From assembly GCA_934717185.1 (NCBI GenBank), contig CAKUYQ010000007.1, forward strand, positions 1 through 64,000: a stretch of 64,000 nucleotides of DNA. The letters are read 5' to 3'. Positions 51,942 to 59,777 of this stretch are shown here, piece by piece. Numbering within the stretch: the first letter of the stretch is position 1; every line of letters starts with the position of its first letter. Origin of the DNA: an uncultured Bacteroidales bacterium. GTDB lineage: Bacteria; Bacteroidota; Bacteroidia; Bacteroidales; UBA932. Made by a program: the position numbers and the translations under genes. Under the pieces are notes generated by a model. It was not told where the DNA came from and made no database searches. It was given only the letters and a program-made list of their open reading frames with translations.

Positions 51942-54227
51942 CTAATTTGAACCAATCCTACCCATAATTTCATTTTTCTGGGTTTGTGCTCTTTTAACAC
52001 CTCTATTCTTTCCCCAGCTGAAATTGTAAGAAACCCTCAATTGAAAATTCCTATAAGATAAATCACTTTTAACAGTTTGCTTGTAATCCCCCATATCCAA
52101 GGTAGTATGTCCCTTTTTGTTAGAATTCAACAGATCACTTACCTCAAAATTCAGACCCCATCTTTTAACCCTTTTACCAAATGTTAATGTAACATCAACA
52201 GGCTTTTTACTCGTTGCATTATAACTCACCTTCCGAGATGTACGTCCCCACATCTTTGCCCCAACAGAATAGGACTTGGGCAGGTATAACGATAACTCTA
52301 TTCCATAAGACAGCGAGTTGAAATTATAGCTCTTTCCATTAAGGGTATTATTGGAATACATATAGTCTGCCGAAAGGTTTACAGAGAGCATATTGTTAAA
52401 GAATCTGTTGCTGTAATTAAGAAGAGCAGAAGCACTCCTATACCTCTCTCCATTTGTATATGTCAAATAGATAGTTCCATCCTCATCTGAGTACATATAT
52501 GATGTTATAGCATCATTTGAGCTACTGTAACCTGCCGATAATCTAAAATTACCGAATAGCTGTAAAAACAAGCTGTAATAGCTGCTATAATATGATGTCA
52601 AATCCGGGTTTCCAACCTTTATATAAACATCATCTCGCGACAGTGTGAAATTAGGATTTAATTGGAATATTCTTGGACGGCTCACGCCGCGTGAATAGCC
52701 TACACTCACAATATGCCCTCTTTGATTATTGATAAAATAGTAAAAATCTATATTAGGTACAATATCAAAATAATCATTACCGTCTATGTCTGCCCATTTG
52801 GCTTGTACACTGCTACGAATACCAAACTTCTTAAAATATACAGAATAAGATGCAAAAGGGGTTAATTCACTCTCATCATACGCAAAAGATAATTCATTGT
52901 TAATGGCCTCATTCTTTATATATGAATATCGCAAACCTGTATTAAAGGTGTGTGACTTCTTAATTTTTTTTGAATAGTTTGCATACCCCACAAACGAGCT
53001 TGTATTATTCTCTGTATTTGTAAACTCTTCATCTTTTTTAGTGTTGCTCTCCTTAAGTAATTTTCCGGTAACAATATCATTTCTATTATATGCCCCCACA
53101 TAGTCGCCTGTTATCTTCAGCTCAGAGGCATCTTTAAACTTATGAGTGTACATTAAGGAGGCCGTTGGTGCCCGGTTAACCATTCTATAATCTCTAAAAC
53201 TGTTTTCCAACAGACTGCTCATATCGTTTGACTCCACTATAGTCCTTCTTTTTTGTTTATTGTCAAGCTCTCTATATGAGAGTTCGGCCGATATATAATC
53301 ATTCTTTGAGATATCATATCCCACCCCTACGGTTCCAAAGACAGAATATGGCAATTTGGTCTTATCTGTGGTAAGATTCTTTACATACTTGTCTGTATCT
53401 CGCCAATCCTTGGTTATCACCTCTTTACCGGAAGAATTCAATGTCATATATGACAAAGACGAATATAAAGAGAACTTATCTTTTCTATAATCAACATTGG
53501 TCATTGGGCTAATGGAAAATCTATTTTGGTTTCCAAAATACCTCAAAGAGGCAGACATAAATCCGCCGGTATGTTTTTTTGTGGTTATCTTTATGGATGT
53601 ACCGCCATATCTTTCAGAGATATCTGGGTTTGAGACAACCTCTATCTTCTCTATATTCTCACCCATATAGGTCTTTAGGTATGATAAAAGATCATCCTTA
53701 CTAACCTTAACCTTTCTTCTATCTATGATGATATTATCAACCTCCTTACCGTAAAGGGTTATGTTACCTATTACCATTATACCCGGAGCCGTACCAAGCA
53801 CATCTGTAAGATCCTTACCTTTTAGGGTTGCAGCATCTCCCAATTTATATTCATAGCCACTCATGTTATAGTTAACCCTGTTGGCTACTATCTTAGCCTC
53901 CTTTAAAGTACTTATATCCTCCTTTAGGACAATATCGTTTAATTTGAAATTCTCTTCCAATGTTAAATTGAGAGTATATTTTTCATATCCCACCATAGAA
54001 ACCTCCAAATTATATACCCCTCGCTTAGCGTTAAGCAAAAAGGTTCCCTCCGGGCCGGTTGCGGTTCCTGTAGATTTTTTTGCGGTGCTGTCTGCCAACA
54101 CCACAGAGGCAAACTCCACAGGATTGCCATCCTTATCCACTACCTTTCCCATTAGCATATAAGTACCTTGGGCAGAGACACTGCCAACACAGCACAGTAG
54201 CAGGAATAATAAAAAATATACTCTCAT
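51942..54227 (-). CDS. Outer-membrane plug/barrel protein A (TonB-receptor-like)
   Basis: 761 residues. The signal peptide is MRVYFLLFLLLCCVGSVSAQ. A carboxypeptidase-regulatory-like domain follows (YMLMGKVVDKDGNPVEFASVVLADS). The plug-like region (LKGKDLTDVLGTAPGIMVIGNITLYGKEVDNIIIDRRKVKVSKDDLLSYLKTYMGENIEKIEVVSNPDISERYGGTSIKITTKK) leads into an outer-membrane beta barrel of about 500 residues. A paralogue of similar length is at 59778-62066, each next to a CxxC miniprotein. It probably moves or binds a peptide or other ligand at the outer membrane; no TonB box is obvious. A terminator separates it from the upstream genes. Confidence 0.85.
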   Translation of the reverse strand: MRVYFLLFLLLCCVGSVSAQGTYMLMGKVVDKDGNPVEFASVVLADSTAKKSTGTATGPEGTFLLNAKRGVYNLEVSMVGYEKYTLNLTLEENFKLNDIVLKEDISTLKEAKIVANRVNYNMSGYEYKLGDAATLKGKDLTDVLGTAPGIMVIGNITLYGKEVDNIIIDRRKVKVSKDDLLSYLKTYMGENIEKIEVVSNPDISERYGGTSIKITTKKHTGGFMSASLRYFGNQNRFSISPMTNVDYRKDKFSLYSSLSYMTLNSSGKEVITKDWRDTDKYVKNLTTDKTKLPYSVFGTVGVGYDISKNDYISAELSYRELDNKQKRRTIVESNDMSSLLENSFRDYRMVNRAPTASLMYTHKFKDASELKITGDYVGAYNRNDIVTGKLLKESNTKKDEEFTNTENNTSSFVGYANYSKKIKKSHTFNTGLRYSYIKNEAINNELSFAYDESELTPFASYSVYFKKFGIRSSVQAKWADIDGNDYFDIVPNIDFYYFINNQRGHIVSVGYSRGVSRPRIFQLNPNFTLSRDDVYIKVGNPDLTSYYSSYYSLFLQLFGNFRLSAGYSSSNDAITSYMYSDEDGTIYLTYTNGERYRSASALLNYSNRFFNNMLSVNLSADYMYSNNTLNGKSYNFNSLSYGIELSLYLPKSYSVGAKMWGRTSRKVSYNATSKKPVDVTLTFGKRVKRWGLNFEVSDLLNSNKKGHTTLDMGDYKQTVKSDLSYRNFQLRVSYNFSWGKNRGVKRAQTQKNEIMGRIGSN

Positions 54228-54276
54228 AAAACAATAATTTAAGTCCGTCTTGTAAAGTTACAAAATAAAAAATAAA

Positions 54277-54313
54277 ATAGTGCTTTTATAGATTTTTTTT
54301 ATAAAAGCACTAT
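54277..54313. terminator. Terminator between miniprotein A and barrel protein A
   Basis: The stem ATAGTGCTTTTATA (54277-54290) pairs perfectly with TATAAAAGCACTAT (54300-54313), with a T-rich strand on the minus-strand side. It should end or attenuate the operon coming from 57804. Confidence 0.75.
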
Positions 54314-54327
54314 AAAATCGCTAACTG

Positions 54328-54591
54328 TTAAATATCTGCCGACCATGAATATCCACAAGAAGGACAAGTCACCAATATTCCATTTACGAATATAGTTTCA
54401 CCTGTTTCAGTAGTGGCTGTACCAGTATAGTGCTCATGTCCCTCTATTGCTTTAGCACAATTAGGACAAATAAAAGTAATATGATTTTCACATACCGGGC
54501 ATTTTTTAGCATTAGCTGCCAAAACAATACCACCAACAGTTAGGAAAAGTGCCAAAACAGGTACCAAAATTTTTAGCTTAGCTTTCATCAT
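54328..54591 (-). CDS. Exported CxxC-rich miniprotein A
   Basis: 87 residues. The hydrophobic N-terminus (LKILVPVLALFLTVGGIVLAANA) is a signal peptide or anchor. The mature part has three CxxC pairs (KCPVC, ICPNC, TCPSC) in zinc-ribbon style and a His-containing EGHEHYTGTATTETGET hairpin. The paralogue at 62124 keeps all three pairs and the hairpin. Not a family I can name. Export of a zinc-ribbon-like protein is unusual; it could bind metal, or use the cysteines for redox work on the four-cysteine peptide encoded 46 bases upstream. Both are inferences. Confidence 0.75.
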   Translation of the reverse strand: MMKAKLKILVPVLALFLTVGGIVLAANAKKCPVCENHITFICPNCAKAIEGHEHYTGTATTETGETIFVNGILVTCPSCGYSWSADI

Positions 54592-54637
54592 AAAAATTTA
54601 GTTAGTTGATTAAAATTAAAAATTATGTAACTAGGAT

Positions 54638-54805
54638 TTATTGTTTTATAGGACCACATACTAAACTGCAATCAGCCCAGCTACATCCATTTTGAATAAA
54701 AATTCTTATTCCTTCTCGTTCTGTACAGGATTCCAATGTTCCGCCCATTACATTAATCATTTCTGCTTCCGATAGGAAGTCTTTTTCATTTCTGATTTTT
54801 CCCAT
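54638..54805 (-). CDS. GG-leader four-cysteine peptide precursor
   Basis: The ATG at 54805 gives 55 residues; a TTG at 54829 would add eight and lies almost at the stop of the preceding gene. The leader MGKIRNEKDFLSEAEMINVMGG ends in a double glycine at 21-22 and fits the Bacteroidales GG-leader natural-product family (TIGR04149 type). The predicted core of 33 residues starts TLESC and has Cys27, Cys41, Cys46 and Cys50 (NGCSWADCSLVCG). It follows the barrel gene by 32 bases in an operon that also encodes a SPASM domain. An unmodified disulfide bacteriocin is the alternative to a modified peptide. No C39 exporter is present here. Confidence 0.75.
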   Translation of the reverse strand: MGKIRNEKDFLSEAEMINVMGGTLESCTEREGIRIFIQNGCSWADCSLVCGPIKQ

Positions 54806-54837
54806 CTCTAATAAATTTTGGTTAAACAAAAAAGGTA

Positions 54838-56970
54838 CTACAGTAAACCTCTATCTTTTATTTTTTCGTTCTCAAATCTGAAATTTGTATTGACCTGTTG
54901 TTTCTTCTTACCATTACCGAACCTGAATTGCATTCTCAACAGTAAGAGATTATCATAAGTCCTTAAACTCTGTTTTTGAAAATAATTATAATAATCAGTT
55001 GATACACAACTCCTTTGCATAGTACGCACCCCTATATGGATTGGAGGAATATAGGATAATGATACATTAACATGCCTATTCAATAACTGTTTTTGGAGAG
55101 ACAGTTGCCAAAAATCCTGCCCCATTTCACCCCACCCTTGAAGTAACGGTTCTTTTGTCATACTACGTTGATATGCGGCTGAAAACAGCATCTGTATAGG
55201 TTGAACCCAATAATTCAATTGGCTGATAAGAGCCCAATTTATATAATCGTTGGAAAAGTCCTTGTAATATATCTTGTCAAAACTGATCTGTGCAATATTC
55301 CGCCATGTAAGATTATCTGAAACTTTCCAGTCATATGATAATGCCCCTATAAAAGAATAGCTATTTGCATTAACAATAGTTTTTACTACTCCATTTTCAT
55401 CCTTACTGTACATATCAGTCATATAATTTCTATTATTATAATACTCGATATTAACTAAAAAGCTATTCCAAAAAGCTCCCTGCAGAGACAAGGAATGGGT
55501 TCTTGACGGATTTAAATTACTGTTTCCTCTATATATGGACCACCTGTCTATATTGTAGTATGTACTGGATATTTGATACATTTTTGGATATTCCATTTTT
55601 GTTGAATAATCTAACACTATCTGTATCTTGTCAGATGGAGTATAACTTAACGAGACCTGTGGAAGCCAGTTCCAGTAATTTCTATGTCTGTCTATATTAG
55701 TATTTCTTATGAATTCAGCACCACTACCTATATGTAAGAACCAATATTTGTTAGGAGCATAATCAAAATACATATATAGTTGATGACGCTGATCTGTTAT
55801 TTCAGATACTGTTTTATTATCAATTATACTCTTGGACTTATACCGGTTCCAAGTGGCAACATATCCCATATTAACACTCCACAACTCACTATTACTGTAT
55901 GTTATATCCAATTCGCCCCTAATATAATCTTTAATGTTTTTATAGCTGTTACGACTGTTGTAACTGTTTAACAGATCATAGTCATAATGGATATTTTGAT
56001 TCAGATATTCATACCCGATAGCTGAATGCAGCTTAAGTTTTTCATTAATTGCTGTCTTATATATTATTGCTGTATTAAGTTTATCATTAGACGATGAATC
56101 AGATTGTATCTCCTTATATAAATCATGGGACATGCCATCATTTATTTTCCACTCAAACAAATTATTGTTATTATCTGAAGATCTTGAATAATCGGCTTGC
56201 CATACCAATAAATTAGATGGAGACAGGTTCAACACGCTGCTTGCAGCCACAATATGAGCCTTACTGCTATTCTGCACATTAGGATCCTTTGCCGAATATT
56301 CATTACTGATCATACTTTCACTATTTGTGTAAGATTTTGAATATGAAATAGGATAGTTCCAATTTATATCTCCATAAACATATCCCAAATTCATATCAAA
56401 CTTTCTATTTGTATATGTGTATTGTATGCGTGGCTGTTCATTGGCTATAATATTGTCTCCATTATTATTACCGGCGGAGATCATGGTAAAATTTTGTACA
56501 AAAAGCTCATGACCTATCCAATCTTTTTTTAGGATATAATTAATGACATATTTATACCCTGCTACTGTATATTTTGCCTTTGGCATGTTGATAACCTCTA
56601 TCTTCGCCACTCTGTCCGGTGTGAGCGCCATTATATAGTCCAAATCTCTTTCAATTCCATCAACCAACAATAACACATGAGAATCCATTCTTACCTTTAC
56701 AGTGTTATCAATCTGGCTGAACATAACCCCGTCTATATGGTTTAAAATGTCAACCGGAGAATTAACCTTCTCTTTTATTCTGTCTGTGATAAGGTAAGAG
56801 GTCCCGGTTTTTGTCTTATTTATAATCGGAGCCGTTACAACCACCTCCTCCAAATTTAACGTTGACATATTTACCGAATCTTTAGAAACGACATTCACCG
56901 TATCTGTGCTTTGCGCATAAATACCATTAGCTACACATATAATGAATAGTTGCAGTAGGATTCGCTTCAT
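54838..56970 (-). CDS. Outer-membrane plug/barrel protein C
   Basis: The ATG at 56970 (MKRILLQLFIICVANGIYAQ, a signal peptide) overlaps the stop of the SPASM gene as ATGA, giving 710 residues. There is no carboxypeptidase-like domain. A plug-like segment (EEVVVTAPIINKTKTGTSYLITDRIKEKVNSPVDILNHIDGVMFSQ, then KVRMDSHVLLLVDGIERDLDYIMALTPDRVAKIEVINMPKAKYTVAG) leads to a barrel ending in LLLRMQFRFGNGKKKQQ. It differs from proteins A and B. Translational coupling to the SPASM gene and placement before the peptide precursor suggest a part in export or sensing of the peptide. Confidence 0.85.
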   Translation of the reverse strand: MKRILLQLFIICVANGIYAQSTDTVNVVSKDSVNMSTLNLEEVVVTAPIINKTKTGTSYLITDRIKEKVNSPVDILNHIDGVMFSQIDNTVKVRMDSHVLLLVDGIERDLDYIMALTPDRVAKIEVINMPKAKYTVAGYKYVINYILKKDWIGHELFVQNFTMISAGNNNGDNIIANEQPRIQYTYTNRKFDMNLGYVYGDINWNYPISYSKSYTNSESMISNEYSAKDPNVQNSSKAHIVAASSVLNLSPSNLLVWQADYSRSSDNNNNLFEWKINDGMSHDLYKEIQSDSSSNDKLNTAIIYKTAINEKLKLHSAIGYEYLNQNIHYDYDLLNSYNSRNSYKNIKDYIRGELDITYSNSELWSVNMGYVATWNRYKSKSIIDNKTVSEITDQRHQLYMYFDYAPNKYWFLHIGSGAEFIRNTNIDRHRNYWNWLPQVSLSYTPSDKIQIVLDYSTKMEYPKMYQISSTYYNIDRWSIYRGNSNLNPSRTHSLSLQGAFWNSFLVNIEYYNNRNYMTDMYSKDENGVVKTIVNANSYSFIGALSYDWKVSDNLTWRNIAQISFDKIYYKDFSNDYINWALISQLNYWVQPIQMLFSAAYQRSMTKEPLLQGWGEMGQDFWQLSLQKQLLNRHVNVSLSYIPPIHIGVRTMQRSCVSTDYYNYFQKQSLRTYDNLLLLRMQFRFGNGKKKQQVNTNFRFENEKIKDRGLL

Positions 56971-57335
56971 AAACTGTAATTTGATTTTATGCGACAATAA
57001 TCAATAACTGTTCTACTAAAAAATTCATCCCTATTTTTCACATTACATCTTAATTCATCATCTTTGGATAGTTCCTCCCTTTTTGCAGGACACGGTCCCA
57101 TACATAATGGCAAATATTTGCAAGATCTGCATTCTGAATTATTGGAAAACACCGTTATCAAGTGTTCTTGGGGAGTATTTTTCCACACAACATCTCCATT
57201 ATCTGATAAATATCCCCTTGCTTTCTTGATATCCTTATTATTACATCTATCAACTGCCCCATTTGGAAAGACAGACATATAATGTTCTCTTTCTCCATCA
57301 ACGGGAAGGAATAAGTTATATTCGCTACTCTTCAT
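56967..57335 (-). CDS. Stand-alone SPASM domain (maturase C-terminus without radical-SAM barrel)
   Basis: 122 residues with seven cysteines: 31, 69, 72, 78, 82, 97 and 114. The set C69-x2-C72-x5-C78-x3-C82 in ECRSCKYLPLCMGPC is exactly the SPASM signature that binds auxiliary iron-sulfur clusters in peptide-modifying radical-SAM enzymes. The N-terminal barrel with CxxxCxxC is absent, and an in-frame stop lies 12 bases upstream, so the gene is not a misread longer one. The frame is intact and its stop overlaps the next start (ATGA), arguing for real translation. It is either a truncated GG-system maturase or a separate SPASM subunit. Confidence 0.8.
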   Translation of the reverse strand: MKSSEYNLFLPVDGEREHYMSVFPNGAVDRCNNKDIKKARGYLSDNGDVVWKNTPQEHLITVFSNNSECRSCKYLPLCMGPCPAKREELSKDDELRCNVKNRDEFFSRTVIDYCRIKSNYSL

Positions 57336-57402
57336 AAATGCAATTTACTATAAATGTGTATTTGTATTTCAGCTCAATTTGTTATTTAAAAACAGTACAT
57401 CT

Positions 57403-57804
57403 TCAAATTCCAATGGATAAAAAGCCATAATAGCTTCTTGCATTTTCGTCAATCAGGCAAATTTCAAATTCACCTGCATCCGGCACTATAATATATGCTG
57501 TGCCAGGGGTAGATAATGGTGAATAATTCACCATTGTTCCGTTAAAAGGATTAAGTAGACATATAGTGGAAATCCCCAAATTTTCATCAACCACAAGTTT
57601 TACACTCTTGCTATATGAATCATACCTGTATTTGACAGTAATACGCCTACCTGAAGAATTTGGCTTGGCTGTTTTATCTTTATCTTTTTCTGTAAGAATA
57701 GTAGTTGGATCATCATCTGCAGACATTGATGTAATATTATATGCAGTTACATTATTTGAAATGCATAGCAGGAATAGAAATAGAACAAAAGCAAGTCGTT
57801 TCAT
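57403..57804 (-). CDS. DUF3244-like secreted protein
   Basis: 133 residues with a signal peptide (MKRLAFVLFLFLLCISNNVTA) and a small beta-sandwich-like domain (RRITVKYRYDSYSKSVKLVVDENLGISTICLLNPFNGTMV, then PDAGEFEICLIDENARSYYGFLSI). This matches the DUF3244 family of secreted Bacteroidales proteins, function unknown, often near TPR regulators. It is the first gene after the locus promoter, 67 bases before the SPASM gene. Like the precursor it is small, but it lacks a GG site and core cysteines. Confidence 0.75.
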   Translation of the reverse strand: MKRLAFVLFLFLLCISNNVTAYNITSMSADDDPTTILTEKDKDKTAKPNSSGRRITVKYRYDSYSKSVKLVVDENLGISTICLLNPFNGTMVNYSPLSTPGTAYIIVPDAGEFEICLIDENARSYYGFLSIGI

Positions 57805-57822
57805 CGTTGTATTTTTTGTTTA

Positions 57823-57855
57823 CAAAATTAGGATGTTAAAATCAAAAAGTTCAAA
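57823..57855 (-). promoter_or_regulatory. Promoter of the peptide locus
   Basis: On the minus strand TAATTTTG (57823-57830) lies about 20 bases before the ATG of the DUF3244 gene, with TTTG (57852-57855) 21 bases further upstream: a near-canonical Bacteroidetes -33/-7 pair. It can drive DUF3244, SPASM, barrel C, precursor and miniprotein A up to the terminator at 54277. The rest of the 57805-58117 gap is AT-rich, with the divergent regulator promoter and no gene. Confidence 0.6.
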
Positions 57856-58082
57856 AATACGCCTGAGAAAAATATTACACATCGCTTATATAACACACTA
57901 TAATTCAACTATTTACATATTTACAAAATACTGAAATAATTACATAATCATAAAGCATTTATTATCAATTAGTTACAAAAACACATATCACATATAAACA
58001 TAACCAATTGTATATCAATTATTTAATTAATAAAATATAATAACAAATGATCATAACTACGACAATTTTGGGATAATTGCAT

Positions 58083-58090
58083 TAATTTTG
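58083..58090 (+). promoter_or_regulatory. -7 promoter box for the TPR regulator
   Basis: TAATTTTG matches TAnnTTTG. The predicted start of transcription lies near 58096, supporting the ATG at 58118 or the close ones at 58096 and 58100. Confidence 0.55.
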
Positions 58091-58117
58091 CGGAAATGAA
58101 TGCACAGAATTAGTCAA

Positions 58118-59773
58118 ATGAAAAAAGCCATATTACTGTTAGTACCTTTATACATATTTTGTTCCTGCAATAATAGTTTAAGAGAGCAACTCAATATTGC
58201 AGAGAAGATAATGAATGATAAGCCGGACAGTGCAATGGCTATGCTAAACAGGATTGATATAGACAGTATCCATAACAGGCAAGACAAAGCCAAATACGCG
58301 CTTCTGCACACAATATCATTAGCCAAGAACTATATTTTTTCAAAGAATGATTCAATTATACAGATAGCAAGAAACTATTATAAAAGAGATCCTAAAAGCT
58401 TGTACTATTGTCTGTCTGAATTCTATTACGGAGAGATTTTGCAAAACAGAGGGGAGGATACCAAAGCCATGATAAAATTCTTAAGCATTATAGATGCGGC
58501 AGAGGAACTCAAAGACCACTATTTTTTAGGCCTATTGTATAGTGATATATGTGAGTTGTATACAACGCAATGCGATTTTGACAACACACTAAAATACGCA
58601 AGGTTGGAGTATGACAATTATATTAAGGCAGATAAACCAAGACATGCATATTTTGCCCTAATGGATATTGGTGATGCTTATTACGACATGCAGAAATATG
58701 ATAGCACTCTGTTTTACTACAATAAATCATTAGATATTTCAACCAAGCTGCATGATACCATAGCTATGCGGATTCTTCACAGAGGTCTGGCCAATACTTA
58801 TACGGCAATGGATAAACCTCAAGAGGCCTGCAATGCACTTTGGTTTATAAAAAACCGGCTGAAAGAGGATTGGGAATACAGGGAGCTTACATATATGTGC
58901 AGGGCTCAGAGACAGTTGGGCAATTATGACAGTGCCAAATACTACCTTAAAGAGGCCGAAGCTGTTACGCCAAATAGAATTAAAGCCAAAGCATTTGTAA
59001 TGACCGCTGCCGCCAGACTGCACATAAAGACAGGAGAGGTGGAAAAAGCTGCTGAAGAGTATAAATATACTGCTCATATACAGGACTCCCTTGTAAGAAT
59101 AGCATTACAACATTCATACGCCAACCAGCATAGAGATTATATCTCCAAGGAAAAAGCCATTGAAGAGGAGAAGGTTAAAGCATTAAAGACCTCCGTTATT
59201 CTTTCCGTAGCACTGCTTACATCTGTAATAATCATCATAGTGATCATTTTAAGATCCAAATTAATTAAGCAGAGACGCAGAGAACAGGAATTTATGCAGG
59301 CAGTGGAGGAGATAAACAGAGTAAACAGGCAAGGAATAGATAATCTTAACAATGAATATGAAACCAAGCTTGTAAAACTTAAGGACATGCTAAAATCAAA
59401 GTTTAAAATAATAGAGGAGCTTGCATATACATATTATGAGCGCTCCGGAACACATGAACAACGGGCTATCTATAAAAAGGTTATGCAGCTGTTGGAAGAC
59501 TATTCAAACGATCCGGCCACCAAACATGAGATTGAAGAGGTTGTAAATGCCTGCAACGACAATATCATTGAAAAGATAAAGCAGGATATACCTAACCTAA
59601 AAACGGGAGATATAGACCTGCTTATCTATATCCTTGCAGGCTTCCCTACAAGAGTAATAAGTGTGCTTATAGATGATACTCCTCAAAATATTGCAGTAAG
59701 GAAACACAGGATAAAACAGAAGATAGTAGCCTCTGAAACAACAAACAAAGATTACTACACAACAATGCTCTAA
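58118..59773 (+). CDS. Membrane-tethered TPR regulator with LuxR-like HTH
   Basis: About 551 residues from the ATG at 58118. A lipoprotein-like signal (MKKAILLLVPLYIFCSC) precedes about 300 residues of TPR-like helices outside the membrane. One transmembrane helix follows (VILSVALLTSVIIIIVIIL), then a coiled coil and a cytoplasmic end. LKTGDIDLLIYILAGFPTRVISVLIDDTPQNIAVRKHRIKQKI in that end resembles a LuxR-type helix-turn-helix. This is the Bacteroidales one-component layout in which the periplasmic TPRs sense a peptide and the HTH controls the divergent operon. A relic of a second copy lies at 62511-62576. The adjacent barrel gene B ends only 4 bases away on the other strand. Confidence 0.82.
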   Translation: MKKAILLLVPLYIFCSCNNSLREQLNIAEKIMNDKPDSAMAMLNRIDIDSIHNRQDKAKYALLHTISLAKNYIFSKNDSIIQIARNYYKRDPKSLYYCLSEFYYGEILQNRGEDTKAMIKFLSIIDAAEELKDHYFLGLLYSDICELYTTQCDFDNTLKYARLEYDNYIKADKPRHAYFALMDIGDAYYDMQKYDSTLFYYNKSLDISTKLHDTIAMRILHRGLANTYTAMDKPQEACNALWFIKNRLKEDWEYRELTYMCRAQRQLGNYDSAKYYLKEAEAVTPNRIKAKAFVMTAAARLHIKTGEVEKAAEEYKYTAHIQDSLVRIALQHSYANQHRDYISKEKAIEEEKVKALKTSVILSVALLTSVIIIIVIILRSKLIKQRRREQEFMQAVEEINRVNRQGIDNLNNEYETKLVKLKDMLKSKFKIIEELAYTYYERSGTHEQRAIYKKVMQLLEDYSNDPATKHEIEEVVNACNDNIIEKIKQDIPNLKTGDIDLLIYILAGFPTRVISVLIDDTPQNIAVRKHRIKQKIVASETTNKDYYTTML

Positions 59774-59777
59774 AGAT

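Noticed and set aside
57566..57934. Plus-strand open frame opposite the DUF3244 gene
   Set aside because: It is antisense to a gene with a signal peptide and crosses that gene's promoter. There are no motifs.
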